Below the pieces are notes generated by a model. The model was not told the origin of the DNA. It saw only the letters and a list, made by a program, of their open reading frames with translations, and made no database searches. Source: Cryphonectria parasitica EP155 (lineage: Eukaryota; Ascomycota; Sordariomycetes; Diaporthales; Cryphonectriaceae). Taken from it: DNA of 64,000 nt. This document shows positions 1-11,000 of the stretch, piece by piece; position 1 is the first letter of the stretch; each line of letters opens with the position of its first letter. The translations under genes and the position numbers were made by a program. The DNA is taken from NCBI RefSeq assembly GCF_011745365.1, contig NW_024468914.1:1138001-1202000 (forward strand), written 5' to 3'.

Positions 1-562
<562 letters not shown>

Positions 563-1200
563 GGGGATTTACAGCTGGGGTGTACGAAAAAGAGATAAAA
601 GCGAGAAAAGAGACAAAAGACATTCACACATGTCAACACGAATATTACGAGCCTTCAATCATAATGTAGAGAGTTTGGGATCTGGGTTTTCTTGGGTGCC
701 CGGAACGGCCGGCGGATCACGTCAGGATAACCGGGAGGAAAGATTTATAAAGTTATACCAAGGAAAATACAATGAAAGATTATGAAGACAAAGACATGAA
801 GTTAAACACAATACTCCACATCGATCCTTCCGATTGTTACCCAATTCCATCCTTTCAGCCTCACCTCCTTCTGTTGGGGTGGTGATCCGAGGGAGGGGGA
901 TGGAGGAACGCTCGAAAAGGCCCCCAAATGCACCGGTGATGTCAAATCTGGCGGGGGCGGTACTCTAGGAATCCGCTATTACAGGTGCCATGGCAGCAGT
1001 AATTTTCAGCGAGGTAGCCCCCCGATGACCCCTCCCCTCCCCCACCATGGCGGGGTTATCTTGGTGGGGCAGCCACCCATTCACTGTTTGCTAGACGTCA
1101 CCCCTACCCTCTGGTTACTGTGTGTCAACTTCTTCAATGTGTTTGCTCTAAACTTCTTGTAACACCAACAACACAGAGTTGTTTCCCTCCCTCTCTATTC
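563..1200. other. Intergenic: SDR 3' flank and Nudix promoter
   Basis: No coding signal. The first part is the 3' flank of the SDR gene. The part from about 1100 on is pyrimidine-rich and is the likely promoter and leader of the Nudix gene. Confidence 0.5.
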
Positions 1201-2040
1201 ATGCCCTCTCCCCTCACTCTTCGATCAATCACCACCGCTACCAGGCGCCTCAGACCCCTCGCTAGCCACCAGCACGCATCATCTTCACCACCACCACCAC
1301 TACTACTACTACTACAGACCAGCGCCCGTTCCTCTTCCCATCCCTCGCTACCTCCCTCCGCCCACGACCGCCACAGCCGCCGCTCCTTCACGATGACGAC
1401 CAAGTCCCAAGAGCCCGTAATCACCTCCATCGAGGACCTTCCCATCACCGAGTCGAAATGGGTCACCCTCAAGCGCATCAACTTCACCGACCAGACCGGC
1501 AAGGCCCGCACCTGGGAGTCCGCCGTGCGCAAGACCCGCTCCGCCGCAGCGGGCGTCGACGCCGTCGCCATGGGCAACATCCTGCTCCCCAAGCCGCGCA
1601 CCGAAGGCCAACCCGCCTCCACCATGCTCGTCATCCAGTACCGGCCCCCGCTCGACAGCTGGACGGTCGAGTGGCCCGCGGGCCTCGTCGACGCCGGCGA
1701 GACGGCCGAGCAGGCTGCGCGCCGCGAGTTCAAGGAGGAGACGGGCTACGAGGTGTCGCGTGTGCTGAGCGTGAGCCCGCCGCAGGCTGCCGACCCGGGC
1801 ATGACCAATGCCAACATGCAGCTTGTCATGGTCGAGGCCGAGGTGCCTACTGCGGGCGGGGGCGACATGCCTGCCCAGAGGCTCGATGATGGGGAGCACA
1901 TTCAGCGCGTCGTTATCCCGCTGGCCGAGCTGTACGCGACGCTGGAGGAATATTCCAAGAAGGACAGGTTCATCGTTGCTGCGAAGCTGTTTCACTTTGC
2001 GGCTGGGATGGAGTTTATGAGGACGCAGAAATACTTCTAG
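1201..2040 (+). CDS. Nudix hydrolase, ADP-ribose/ADP-sugar pyrophosphatase type
   Basis: Single-exon gene. The Nudix box GX5EX7REUXEEXGU is complete: it starts at GLVDAGE (codon 161 counted from ATG 1201) and ends at REFKEETGY. An upstream beta-rich segment ending in WTVEWPAG is typical of ADP-ribose pyrophosphatases (yeast Ysa1, human NUDT5). The expected reaction is hydrolysis of ADP-ribose to AMP and ribose-5-phosphate. Two in-frame starts are plausible. ATG 1201 adds an Arg/Ser/Thr-rich leader (MPSPLTLRSITTATRRLRPL) that looks like a mitochondrial presequence, followed by Pro/Leu runs encoded by CAC/TAC triplet repeats. ATG 1393 gives a 215-residue protein of normal family length. Both forms may be made. 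The stop TAG is at 2038-2040. Confidence 0.9.
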   Translation: MPSPLTLRSITTATRRLRPLASHQHASSSPPPPLLLLLQTSARSSSHPSLPPSAHDRHSRRSFTMTTKSQEPVITSIEDLPITESKWVTLKRINFTDQTGKARTWESAVRKTRSAAAGVDAVAMGNILLPKPRTEGQPASTMLVIQYRPPLDSWTVEWPAGLVDAGETAEQAARREFKEETGYEVSRVLSVSPPQAADPGMTNANMQLVMVEAEVPTAGGGDMPAQRLDDGEHIQRVVIPLAELYATLEEYSKKDRFIVAAKLFHFAAGMEFMRTQKYF

Positions 2041-2815
2041 GCATCGTGGCCGTAGGCAGGCGTGATTTCATACTGGATAACTGGGACATTCAGGCCAAGT
2101 GAAGCAAAGCTTTTCTTAACAGAAGGAGGGATACTACATCTACAACATTGGCTTGGGAGATCTCTGCCTGAAGCCAGATGATGATTTCCCTCCAGCATAG
2201 AGTACAAGTGGGATAGCTCGGTGTTGACCTTTATTGCAAGGAGGTACATGGGCGCAACAGACAAGTTTTGCGTGATGGTCTTTACGACATCGACGAACTG
2301 AATCAGTGCAAAGAAAATTTCAACGGGCAGGTTGGCTATTACAGCATAGATCTCGGACTCAAGATAGATCATACAAGCCGCGATACGCGCTCTGCCTGTC
2401 TCTTTCTTCGCCGGACAAGACGCTATCGTCTGTTGGACTTTATCTTGAAGGGACTCTGAATCTGGGACACGCGGCCCTGTGCCTTGCACCCTCTGTCTAT
2501 TGGCAGCAAGTTGGTGTCCTCGTCGGAAGAGCCCCAACCGTGAAATAACCCTGTTTCCTTTCCACATGCCGTCCACAACTCGTGGCGCTGCCGGCCCGTC
2601 TCTTTAGCTCCGGCCAACGCCTCCCCGAGCCCGAGATAGAAATCTTCGGGTTCTTCGCCACTTTGCTCGTCTCAGACAATCTCGAATGGCTGGTTGTCGT
2701 CTTCACCATGCCTGTTTTACGCTTGATACTGTCGTCACTCGGGGCAGATGGGGGTACTCTCTTTTCACCTGGACATGGCTTCTTGCCTTTAGGCTCACCT
2801 TGTCTTAATTCCTGA
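2037..2815 (-). CDS. Candidate spliced gene of unknown function, 5' end unresolved
   Basis: Three minus-strand segments can be joined in phase: 2815-2721, 2670-2550 and 2496-2037 (stop TAG as CTA at 2037-2039). Intron 1 (2720-2671, 50 nt) starts GTAAAA and ends TGAG. Intron 2 (2549-2497, 53 nt) starts GTTATT and ends CCAATAG. An upstream acceptor-like pyrimidine tract ending GCTAG at 2820-2816 implies a further 5' exon that I could not place. The last exon is open for over 150 codons with mixed hydrophobic and charged composition (for example LESEIYAVIANLPVEIFFAL). I recognise no family. Open length alone is within chance, so this may be a remnant or spurious. Its stop would overlap the stop of the convergent Nudix gene. 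Confidence 0.28.
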
Positions 2816-2820
2816 CTAGC

Positions 2821-3701
2821 AACAGGAATCGTGAATCGAAAGAGAGAGAAAATGGTACCAAGAACAAAGGAAGAAAAGAAGAGATAAATAGAAGGAACCC
2901 GTAGCACGTGGTTGGGCCTGGACCAGACTGCACCAAGCCTACGGGTGGCCCGGCACTCGTGGTGGGCCCGCCTGGGGCAGCTTCTTCCTCTCCGTCTCGA
3001 GTAAATCAAAGGGTGGAGCCAGTCTCCTCAGGAGACAAAACGGGACGCACGGGACACGCGGGAGATGATTGAGGGCTAGGTAGAAATAATCTTTGTTGAT
3101 TCCGAGAAAAAAAAATGTCTGGTGACACCGTGTAAGCGGATGCTCTCGTGGGAACAAAAGAAGACAAGAACGAAACTATATACAGTAGGTCATGCAGGAT
3201 CATCTAAAACTGCTGGCCATCGAAACCAGTCGTGCAGGCTAGCCAAATTACAAACACAATAGTACAGAACGCCAAGACTCAGGAGAACTCGACCACCTTT
3301 AGCCGCCTCTTTTCCTTCTCTAATGCTCTCTATTCGCATTTCTCCTCCTCCTCTGATATCGCCGTCAGGCGACACCTGACAACCGTTCTTTTGCACCCGT
3401 AATGCAAGGTCGTGAAAGATGCAAAGGCATGTGATCATAGGATGCGGACTGCTCTCGTGGGAAGCTCTCGTCCCTGTCGATCCATTCCCGGCATGGCTAA
3501 GGCATGTCTAGCCCGCGTGGGGATCAGCGTTCATCATCTGTGAGCCCGGTCGCCCATAACTCCACAGCAATGCAAAGACAAATTGAAGTTGTTGGATCAA
3601 GATGCTGTTCTTTCTCGTGACGATGGATGAAAATGCCGCAGGTATATGCGTGTGTGCGTGTGTGTGTATAGAATGTCCAAGACAGTGGCCAGTTCAGCCG
3701 A
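2821..3701. other. No gene seen
   Basis: No convincing coding potential on either strand. A short TG-rich microsatellite (GTGTGTGCGTGTGTGTG-like) lies near 3646-3668. Confidence 0.4.
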
Positions 3702-4088
3702 CTACCTTGCGCCATCGAAGCTCGCCCTCTGTGCCCTCCAGTCGGCAGAAGGAGTCGCCGTTGCCCTGTTGGCAGAGGAGCCAAACCCGGGCATGGAGCT
3801 GAACCTGTGCATCTTCTTGCGTTCCTTGCTGGACATGGCTGCCGACGGAGAGGGAGTCATGGCGGATGGAGATGGTGGGCTCTCGATGGTAGGGCTCTGG
3901 AAGTCGGAGGACGAACCACTGCTGTTGTTCGAGGAACCTGTGGTGTTGGGGGTCTGGTAGATGTACTCGCCGTCAACGTAGATCGCGTTGGAGACGAAGG
4001 TGGATCGTCTGTCGCGGTGACGGGTATAGCGCCGCTCGAGGCGAAACAACTCGATCCTGGACTGGATGCGTTCGAAGATCCCAGGCAT
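3702..4088 (-). CDS. Conserved fungal small protein of unknown function (128 aa)
   Basis: Single exon. The protein begins MPGIFERIQSRIELFRLERR and continues with a basic stretch (RYTRHRDRRSTF) and VDGEYIYQTP. The second half is Ser/Pro/Asn-rich and likely disordered. The N-terminal pattern (MPG-F-RIQ-ELYRLEQRYTRR...TFVS...YVDGEYIY) is one I associate with a widespread Pezizomycotina hypothetical protein; no biochemical role is known to me. The start is fixed by ATG 4088, with a good purine context and the conserved MPG. The promoter appears to lie about 540 bp upstream at a TATAAA (4630-4625), implying an unusually long pyrimidine-rich 5' leader. No signal peptide or membrane segment is seen. 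Confidence 0.7.
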   Translation of the reverse strand: MPGIFERIQSRIELFRLERRYTRHRDRRSTFVSNAIYVDGEYIYQTPNTTGSSNNSSGSSSDFQSPTIESPPSPSAMTPSPSAAMSSKERKKMHRFSSMPGFGSSANRATATPSADWRAQRASFDGAR

Positions 4089-4640
4089 GATGACAACTTT
4101 TGGGTGAGGTAACTTGGGGTAGGACGGAATTGGAGGCTCTGTCGAGTGGCGCGGCCGAGGAAGGGATGGATAAATGTCGCACGACCAGGTTCCTGTCGAG
4201 GTCTGAGATAACGTCTCGTGCGGTGCTGGGCTCCTTGCTCGCTATAGTCTCTCTTGATCTGTTCTATTCTGCCTTGTTTCTCGTTGTTTGTGGACGGAAG
4301 TTTGTTGATCGTGGAAGTTCGTATTCAGAAGGAGGATTCCTGTTCTGGGTGGTTATATTTCGTAACCGAGGTGGAGTTACGAGTGGAATCAATGTGGGCT
4401 CCCGAGCTCCGTGTATTTCAGGCGTTAAAAGATGGCGGAATGAAGTTGAACTTCAGTGAAGTGGGTTGTGTGGAGAGAGAGAGAACGACTGGAGGTGAGG
4501 AATAGTAGGACGTGGAAAAGAAATAGATAATTATTGGTAGTGGCTGGAGGAAAGAGGAGGGTGAGAGAGGGGACAAGATAGAATAAGGGGAGAGGGCTAA
4601 TCCCAAGGTGGATAGGGCCCGGGGTTTATAAGAGGAGATA
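4089..4640 (-). promoter_or_regulatory. Long pyrimidine-rich leader and TATA promoter of the 128-aa gene
   Basis: On the minus strand, TATAAA sits at 4630-4625, followed by long CT-rich blocks (about 4600-4440) down to the ATG at 4088. The layout suggests a 5' UTR near 500 nt, possibly with a leader intron. TSS and UTR boundaries are inferred. Confidence 0.4.
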
Positions 4641-7040
4641 GGGATAGGGTGCCTGGCTACCCAGGTCCAGCGAGCAAAGGGAGGGTCGTGGTTCTCTCTG
4701 TCTATATGCCTAAGGAATGCAGAAGGCCTAGAAGACCTAGAAGAGTCGACTGCTCCGTGTCGCTTCTACGAGTCGTGATGGAGTACGAACGGGCAGGAAA
4801 CGTTGTGGGGTGCATGGCAGACGATGCATTCAATACTACTCCACCACTCTAGCCGTGCGCAATCTCATCGATACCTCATCCCTGCTTCTGTCCCCTCTAG
4901 ACTTCCGAGGCTATCCCCGCTTCATGCTCCACCCTGGTCTGATCCTTCCTCAGCACGGATGGGCACTAGCCCTTGAAGAGGACTCGTGGGCCCTTGGGCG
5001 TGGTCTGTACCCACCGAGACCGACATGGGGTATCATTCGAGCCTTGTCAATATACGGAAAGTGCTACTATGATACACCCACGTACGTGGAGCGTGGCGCA
5101 GGACGCAGGGGGATCAATGCTTCAAAGCGTCGAGAATCTGGAGAGAAGGGGGAGGGAGTAGGAAAGAGCGTCGGGTACGCTTGGAAAGAGGTCTGTCCAA
5201 GGTTCAAGGCAGCAAGTGCTATCCACACACATCGAAAAGAACGAAGAAAAGAGTACCACACACTCAAGCCTACACACCCAGAAAGAAGACGTCGATGTGA
5301 TGTTGCAATCTCATGTTCTAGATCGTGCGTGCATGGACGAAACGTGGCTCTGAGCCTCAAGACTGGTCGACTGCACCACACTGGAACGACACTAGATACA
5401 GCGAACGTTACAGCAACGATTAGCCGCATCACCTCTGTTCGACCTCAATGGCCAGTTGACCTTAAGATCAGCGCCACACGCCCAGCCAGCATTCAATACT
5501 CGAGTCTCTCTGTTCTCGAGTCAATCAAAGCTTTTGCCCCTCCGCTTTCTTAGAGTGTAGGGCTATTATGCCGAAATATCCGATAAACACGATTGGATGT
5601 TCATTAAGATAGCAATGTTTGTTTGCAGTCGAGACATATCAGGATTGATCGACTGCGAAGAAGCAAATTTACGCCAACATCGTCTCTGTCTACTGTATGT
5701 GAAGAGAGCTGATCCGATGCGGTGGTGTGCTTCACAGTATCCCAAAGGACACACCATCCTCACGATGCTGCGTTGGTTGTTTACGTCTCTTGGACCCCGA
5801 CATCCCTCACCATCGGACTCGGGCTAATGACCCCAACGGCTCGACAGGGAACAAATACCATTCGGCCGGATCATGCAGCGTTTCCAGCCAAGCTAGCACA
5901 TTGAAGCATTGACCACTGAACTTGGCTGTGCGGGTGCCCTGTCAATTATCGGTTAGATCATCGTCCCGACCTCGACAAGAACTTCGGACGACCCGCCACC
6001 CACTCACTGGGATTGGTCAGGCATACGACAGTGTGCTGTTCCTTCTTCTCGTTCCTCGAGCAAGGACTATTCATGCTATGAAGTCTGGAGTCATCTTCAC
6101 CCGAATCTGGATGCCAGTGCTATGGTACACACCTCGTGGCCGACTTAGCATCTCTGAGAAGATGTCGTTCAGCGAGCCAAGCCGTGGCAAAGCCCCAGTG
6201 GCTCCATTTTGCTGGGCGATTTTGATCTCCATTCGAGTCAATTCCGCTGCAGATCATCGTCTCGCATACAATGATGCTTCATGCGGAAGACGAATCAAGT
6301 TTTCGTCGATCCTCTCTTGGTAGATCGGCAGACTGCATGATTTCAAGCAACTTCGCAAGACATGACACTTTTATTTTGGTCGTCCCTGATGATCCTTCAT
6401 ATCTTTGGTCGATGCCGTGAGGTGAGGTTCGCGCTCTTTGACATCGAGTCTTGGCCGACTTTGCGACCAATATGTTTGGTTTGCCCCCTCGAAATCGACA
6501 CGAATACGGATAATGCCCTGTAGCATTCGATATCGGCCTGGACATCGTGGCCTGTGTCGTCGAGAAAGGGAGGCCAATGTTCAAGATTCGTTTGCCAATA
6601 CGTCAACACCGAATTGGGTCCGTGCCTGTCCAAAGTTGTGTTACCCCCTTGTGTTGATGTCCGCCTCCACCGAGCACCAGCTCATCCAAACCAGCCTGCA
6701 TGCTGACGGAACCATCGAGATCATACACCAGTGGCTGACAACGCAGCATGCGCCGTGTCTCGATTCGACATTATCACTTCTCATCCCCCTTGATCTCTCT
6801 CGAAAGGACTGTACTCAGACCTACACGACCAGCATATGAGCTAAAGGCATGCACGTCCAGTCGCTACAAATGGCTGATGCCCATGAGATCCAGAGCCTTT
6901 CCGCCAGACCGCTCCGTGCAGACCGAAGAGACCAAGAGGTAAATCGAGACATCTTCCAGATATTATCTCCAAATACGACAATTTCCAGCGCTTGAGTCTG
7001 GGGACTCGATCTAGAATTTGTGCCTCAAGCTGAGGCCTCC
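4641..7040. other. Gene desert, no supported gene
   Basis: Open frames here, including a 247-codon one at 4810-5553, have no recognisable family, no periodic residue pattern and no splice support. I see no RNA gene or repeat. Confidence 0.4.
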
Positions 7041-8001
7041 TCGTGTCAGCATGCCGCCAATTGCTTGATTGAGAAGATGCTCCTACACTTACTCAAGCTC
7101 ATTTCCCCATTATCAATACGACGAGGTTGAACTCGATTCGAGGCTGCACACGTTGACCTCGAGCAATATGTTGAGGCACGACCCTCGCCATACTGATGGA
7201 AGTGTTTGTGGTCCCGCGAAGCGACAGTTCTGAATGTTGGGTTTGGCGAACGGGCAATGAGTTGACCCATTTGGCTGCCCACGTTCTGAAGGGCTAGCAT
7301 ATGAGGATGCCATCAACTTTGACCTCTCTGGAGGCATCAGGCACAACGATGTTTGTATCGTTCGTTACAGCCCAGCTGCTCTTGAAAAAAGTGGAAGATA
7401 CCACAAGCACCGAGAGAATATGTGCAGAGCTGCACTGCATTTTCTACACTGAGTGCGCACAGCGTTGACACGCCCAGGAAGAATTGTATCGGTAAGACAT
7501 ACTGCAGCCACAACAAGTCGTTATGACGCCAAACAGCCATCAGAGACACGCGAAGGTACTCATGAGCTCGAATACCTGTTCAACGAGATGGATACTATGG
7601 ACCTTTTCTGGACAAGAAGTCCAACAATTGACCATGCTGGCAAGCTTATCAATGTGGTCTCATGGTCCCACAAAACTAATAACTCACGAAAACTGATGTC
7701 AGAGCACACAGCCTTCCGTACGAGATTGATCAACCCGACCGAACAATTGCAACATGGCCGCTAGGAGCCACATGGCCTGATGCTCTTACACCAAGGAGTC
7801 GGATCCGCCGTGGACCTGTTGAGGTTTGTACAAACTCTGTATCAAATTCCGCTGTCCAGGGAACTTCTCAGACAGCCCAGCCTTCGAGATGGCCCTCCTC
7901 AAGCTTTCTGTAGCCCCAGAGCTGAGCAGCATACACTCGGTTTCCTTGATCATACGACGACCAGGAGGTTCCCCCGAAAAGCCCTTTCATTCCAGCTGTA
8001 G
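7041..8001 (+). pseudogene. Degraded coding-like tract, unrecognised
   Basis: One forward frame stays protein-like for several hundred bases from about 7051 (for example DVCIVRYSPAALEKSGRYHK near 7330-7400 and LEYLFNEMDTMDLFW near 7570). It is broken by in-frame TGA codons (near 7066, 7219, 7240 and 7450) and a TAG near 7762. This could be a decayed gene or a chance open frame; no family is recognised. Confidence 0.22.
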
Positions 8002-11000
8002 CGCAAGCCCTCGGAGATCGCATAATCGTCGCCGACCTACAAGCAGGGAGGCACACACACCGCCCCAGCCTGTTGAGGCCTGGATCCGCGGGACATACGG
8101 CACGCCTGCGACCATCGATTGACTCAGATATGACCTGTTGACCGGCCAGTAGCGCGGCATTCTCACTCTCACCGCCGAGTTGAGTGCTGTCCGTAGTGGT
8201 TGTCACGCTTCATATTCGGCTTTGATCTGCGGCAACGCCTTGCTGAGATGTACCGTGCCCTCGCATTCGCAGCAGCTGCCATAGTAGGAGCTTTTGTGGC
8301 GGTCTCGAGTGTGGTGTTGCACAACATATACATATGCGCTGACGCATATAGGGATAAGACAAGGGTCTCATTCGTGCAGTTTGTACATATTGTGTGGACG
8401 CAAAAGCATGATAACCACGGCGGGGAAGCTGATCGCTATCACAAATGGGATGGACGGCCCGAGGCGGTCTCGTGTCCGCTGCTGCTGTCGCTTCTTGATG
8501 ATGAGATCCCGGCAATGTTCCGCTCTTACCGCCTCTATCTCGGAGGGTTGATGTTGCTGCTTCCAATCGCAACAGCAGAGAGCATCGTACGAGGTGTCTG
8601 GTGCATCGCAATTGTGACGGAGGCGGCTTGCTGCTGGAGGCTCTGAACCCTCGGGCTACATGCAGTAAGGTCTCATGCAAGCATTGGTCAGCTCTCCCAA
8701 GTACCCAGTGCCGCACGGTGGAAGATTCCCATAGGGTTCAAACAGAGAGGAGATCGAGCTCTCATAGGATGATGAGTGAAATTTGCTCGTTGCCTGTAAC
8801 AGCTTCGATCAAAGTGCTAAATTTCCTTAACGTGGGCATTGACAGGAATATGTTCTACCGACTTGATGTGAGGATTCATTGACCGTTCTCGACCACTTGT
8901 ACAGTATGCGCTCCTCGAGCACTCACGAGACCCCCGGGTGTAGTGCTAATACATCGAATTAACCGATTAACCACTATTTTGCTTTTTGATGAGCCAAGGG
9001 AGGCCTCCTATACTTTCTTAACTTGGACGGCGCTTAAGAAGCATAATTACAGCTCATCGCTTAATCCAAGAGAGGAAACACATAACCCAGCAATCAGCAG
9101 TTTCCAGACAGCTCCACGCACGCACACACACACACTGAACCATTTCACAACGAAGGATTCAACTTTCTTTTGAAAGTTGTCCTCCCCCTCCCTCCACACC
9201 CCACTCAGAGCGTTCTAGATCGAGACAGTAAGCATTGATGCCTTAGTACGAGAGGACGACGACTACCGATCGTACGATCTTAGGGCATGGAAGGGCAAGC
9301 CTCGAGCAGAATTATGATAGAGATCGTGAGAGCCCTGCTCTTGCCACTCATGTGAAAAATGTGAGACAACGCCTGACATTCCGCCCTTTTTACCATACTT
9401 ATCCTGCAAAGTCGCGGCCGTAAGGTGCCTGCCGGGGCCCCTGGTGTCCTTTTGCATGAATTCGTTGTTCTTTTTCCCTCTCACGGGGGCCAGGGATTTG
9501 GAGCCGATTCGTCATGGCTGAGTCCTTGGAAATAGAAGGTCGGTCGGAACTCCTACTGGTTGGCGAGAGTGTAAGCCGAGTCGAGTGGCCTTGGTCAAAA
9601 GGTGGGTTGAATCAGCTGGTCCGGGTCCTCTTCAGGGCTGCAAAGCGGCAGGAGATCATGCCACCGATTTTTATTTTTTTTATGATGAAATGTGTTTCTT
9701 TTGGATGTGATAGCTCCGATTGACTAAAGGCAACATCCGCTCTGGGTTGCATTGGCAGGCATATGATGCAGGATGCTTGCAAGTATCAGTACAAGTCAAT
9801 TGTTTCCAAATCATACTAACGAGTAGTTGGGAAGACAAATACAATATCTGGGGCTGGTTACGATGTTGTCGTGGCATGGAGGGTTTTTCAACCTGCTTAT
9901 AGGCCATAAAGACTCGAATGTGTGGTCTGTGGAGCAAGAGAGCAAAAGGAATGATATTAAAAGGCAGCTCATTTTGGGCCTTGTAGAGCCATTTGAGTAA
10001 AACCTCCGCCGAAAAAAAGAAGGAAATGAAGAATGTAAGGGCTCCACAAGACCGCCGTGCGAGGCGGAAAACAAGTCTTTGGACGTGTCTCGTGAGTTTG
10101 CCCGCAAAGTATATAGACGCATGGAATCTCATCATGGTTGTGGATATTGATTTTGTGTCCAGATGGAAGTACTGAGACCTCTAGCACAATCTTAGCAAAG
10201 GCTTAGCTGAAGAGGGAAATTGAGTGCGCAAAGTCACCTAGAATATAGTCAGATATACTTTCAATGCATTTGTACTCTTTTTTGTCACTTTTTCAAGCTA
10301 GTCTCGCGTTGGCGATGTTCACCTGTCTGCCGCCGTGCAGCGTGGCAGCGTCACCAATACTCTTGCCGCCCTCCTGTTTGGGAAATTGTGCTCCTTGTTT
10401 GCTCGTTATACTTTCTCAGACGGGCGAGCAACTGGGCATGCGTGTCAGGTGCCAGCTAGCCATGATCCTCTTTCGTCTGCAGGTTTGAACTGAGAGGACT
10501 ACCATGACACTCACTGCATGTGCTATGCTCCAGCATCCTTACTGGATGTTCAATATGTTTATGATTGGATTGTGGATGGCTGAGCTTTCCTGTAAAACCT
10601 GGACTGGATTCTTGCTGATATTCCCGTTTCCTCAGTCCTCTTATGTTCAACTGCATCATTTTCTGTAACTATCTGATCTCCCGTCTATGTAAAGCAATGC
10701 GACTATAACTACTCATATCATGCATTCACTCAAAGCTATGTAGCATGAGAAATAGTTTATATTGTATCAGCGGTTGCGAACTTACCCGAGAGCAATCATC
10801 GTCATCCCATGAAGGCCACGTATACCAGTGCAAGATAACACCTACACTTTGACCAATGCTTGAGCCCATATATTTTGGGGCAGATCATAGGTTGTGGTGT
10901 TATTAATGTGGAAAGCTGACCGCAGAGGCTGCGTGTAACCCCACGGGGCCACTGTGCGGCAACAAGCCCACGTTCATTCGTTGAAATATCACTGACCGAT

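Noticed and set aside
4810..5553. 247-codon forward open frame
   Set aside because: No family, no domain pattern and no start or splice context. A frame of this length is expected about once by chance in a 64-kb six-frame scan.
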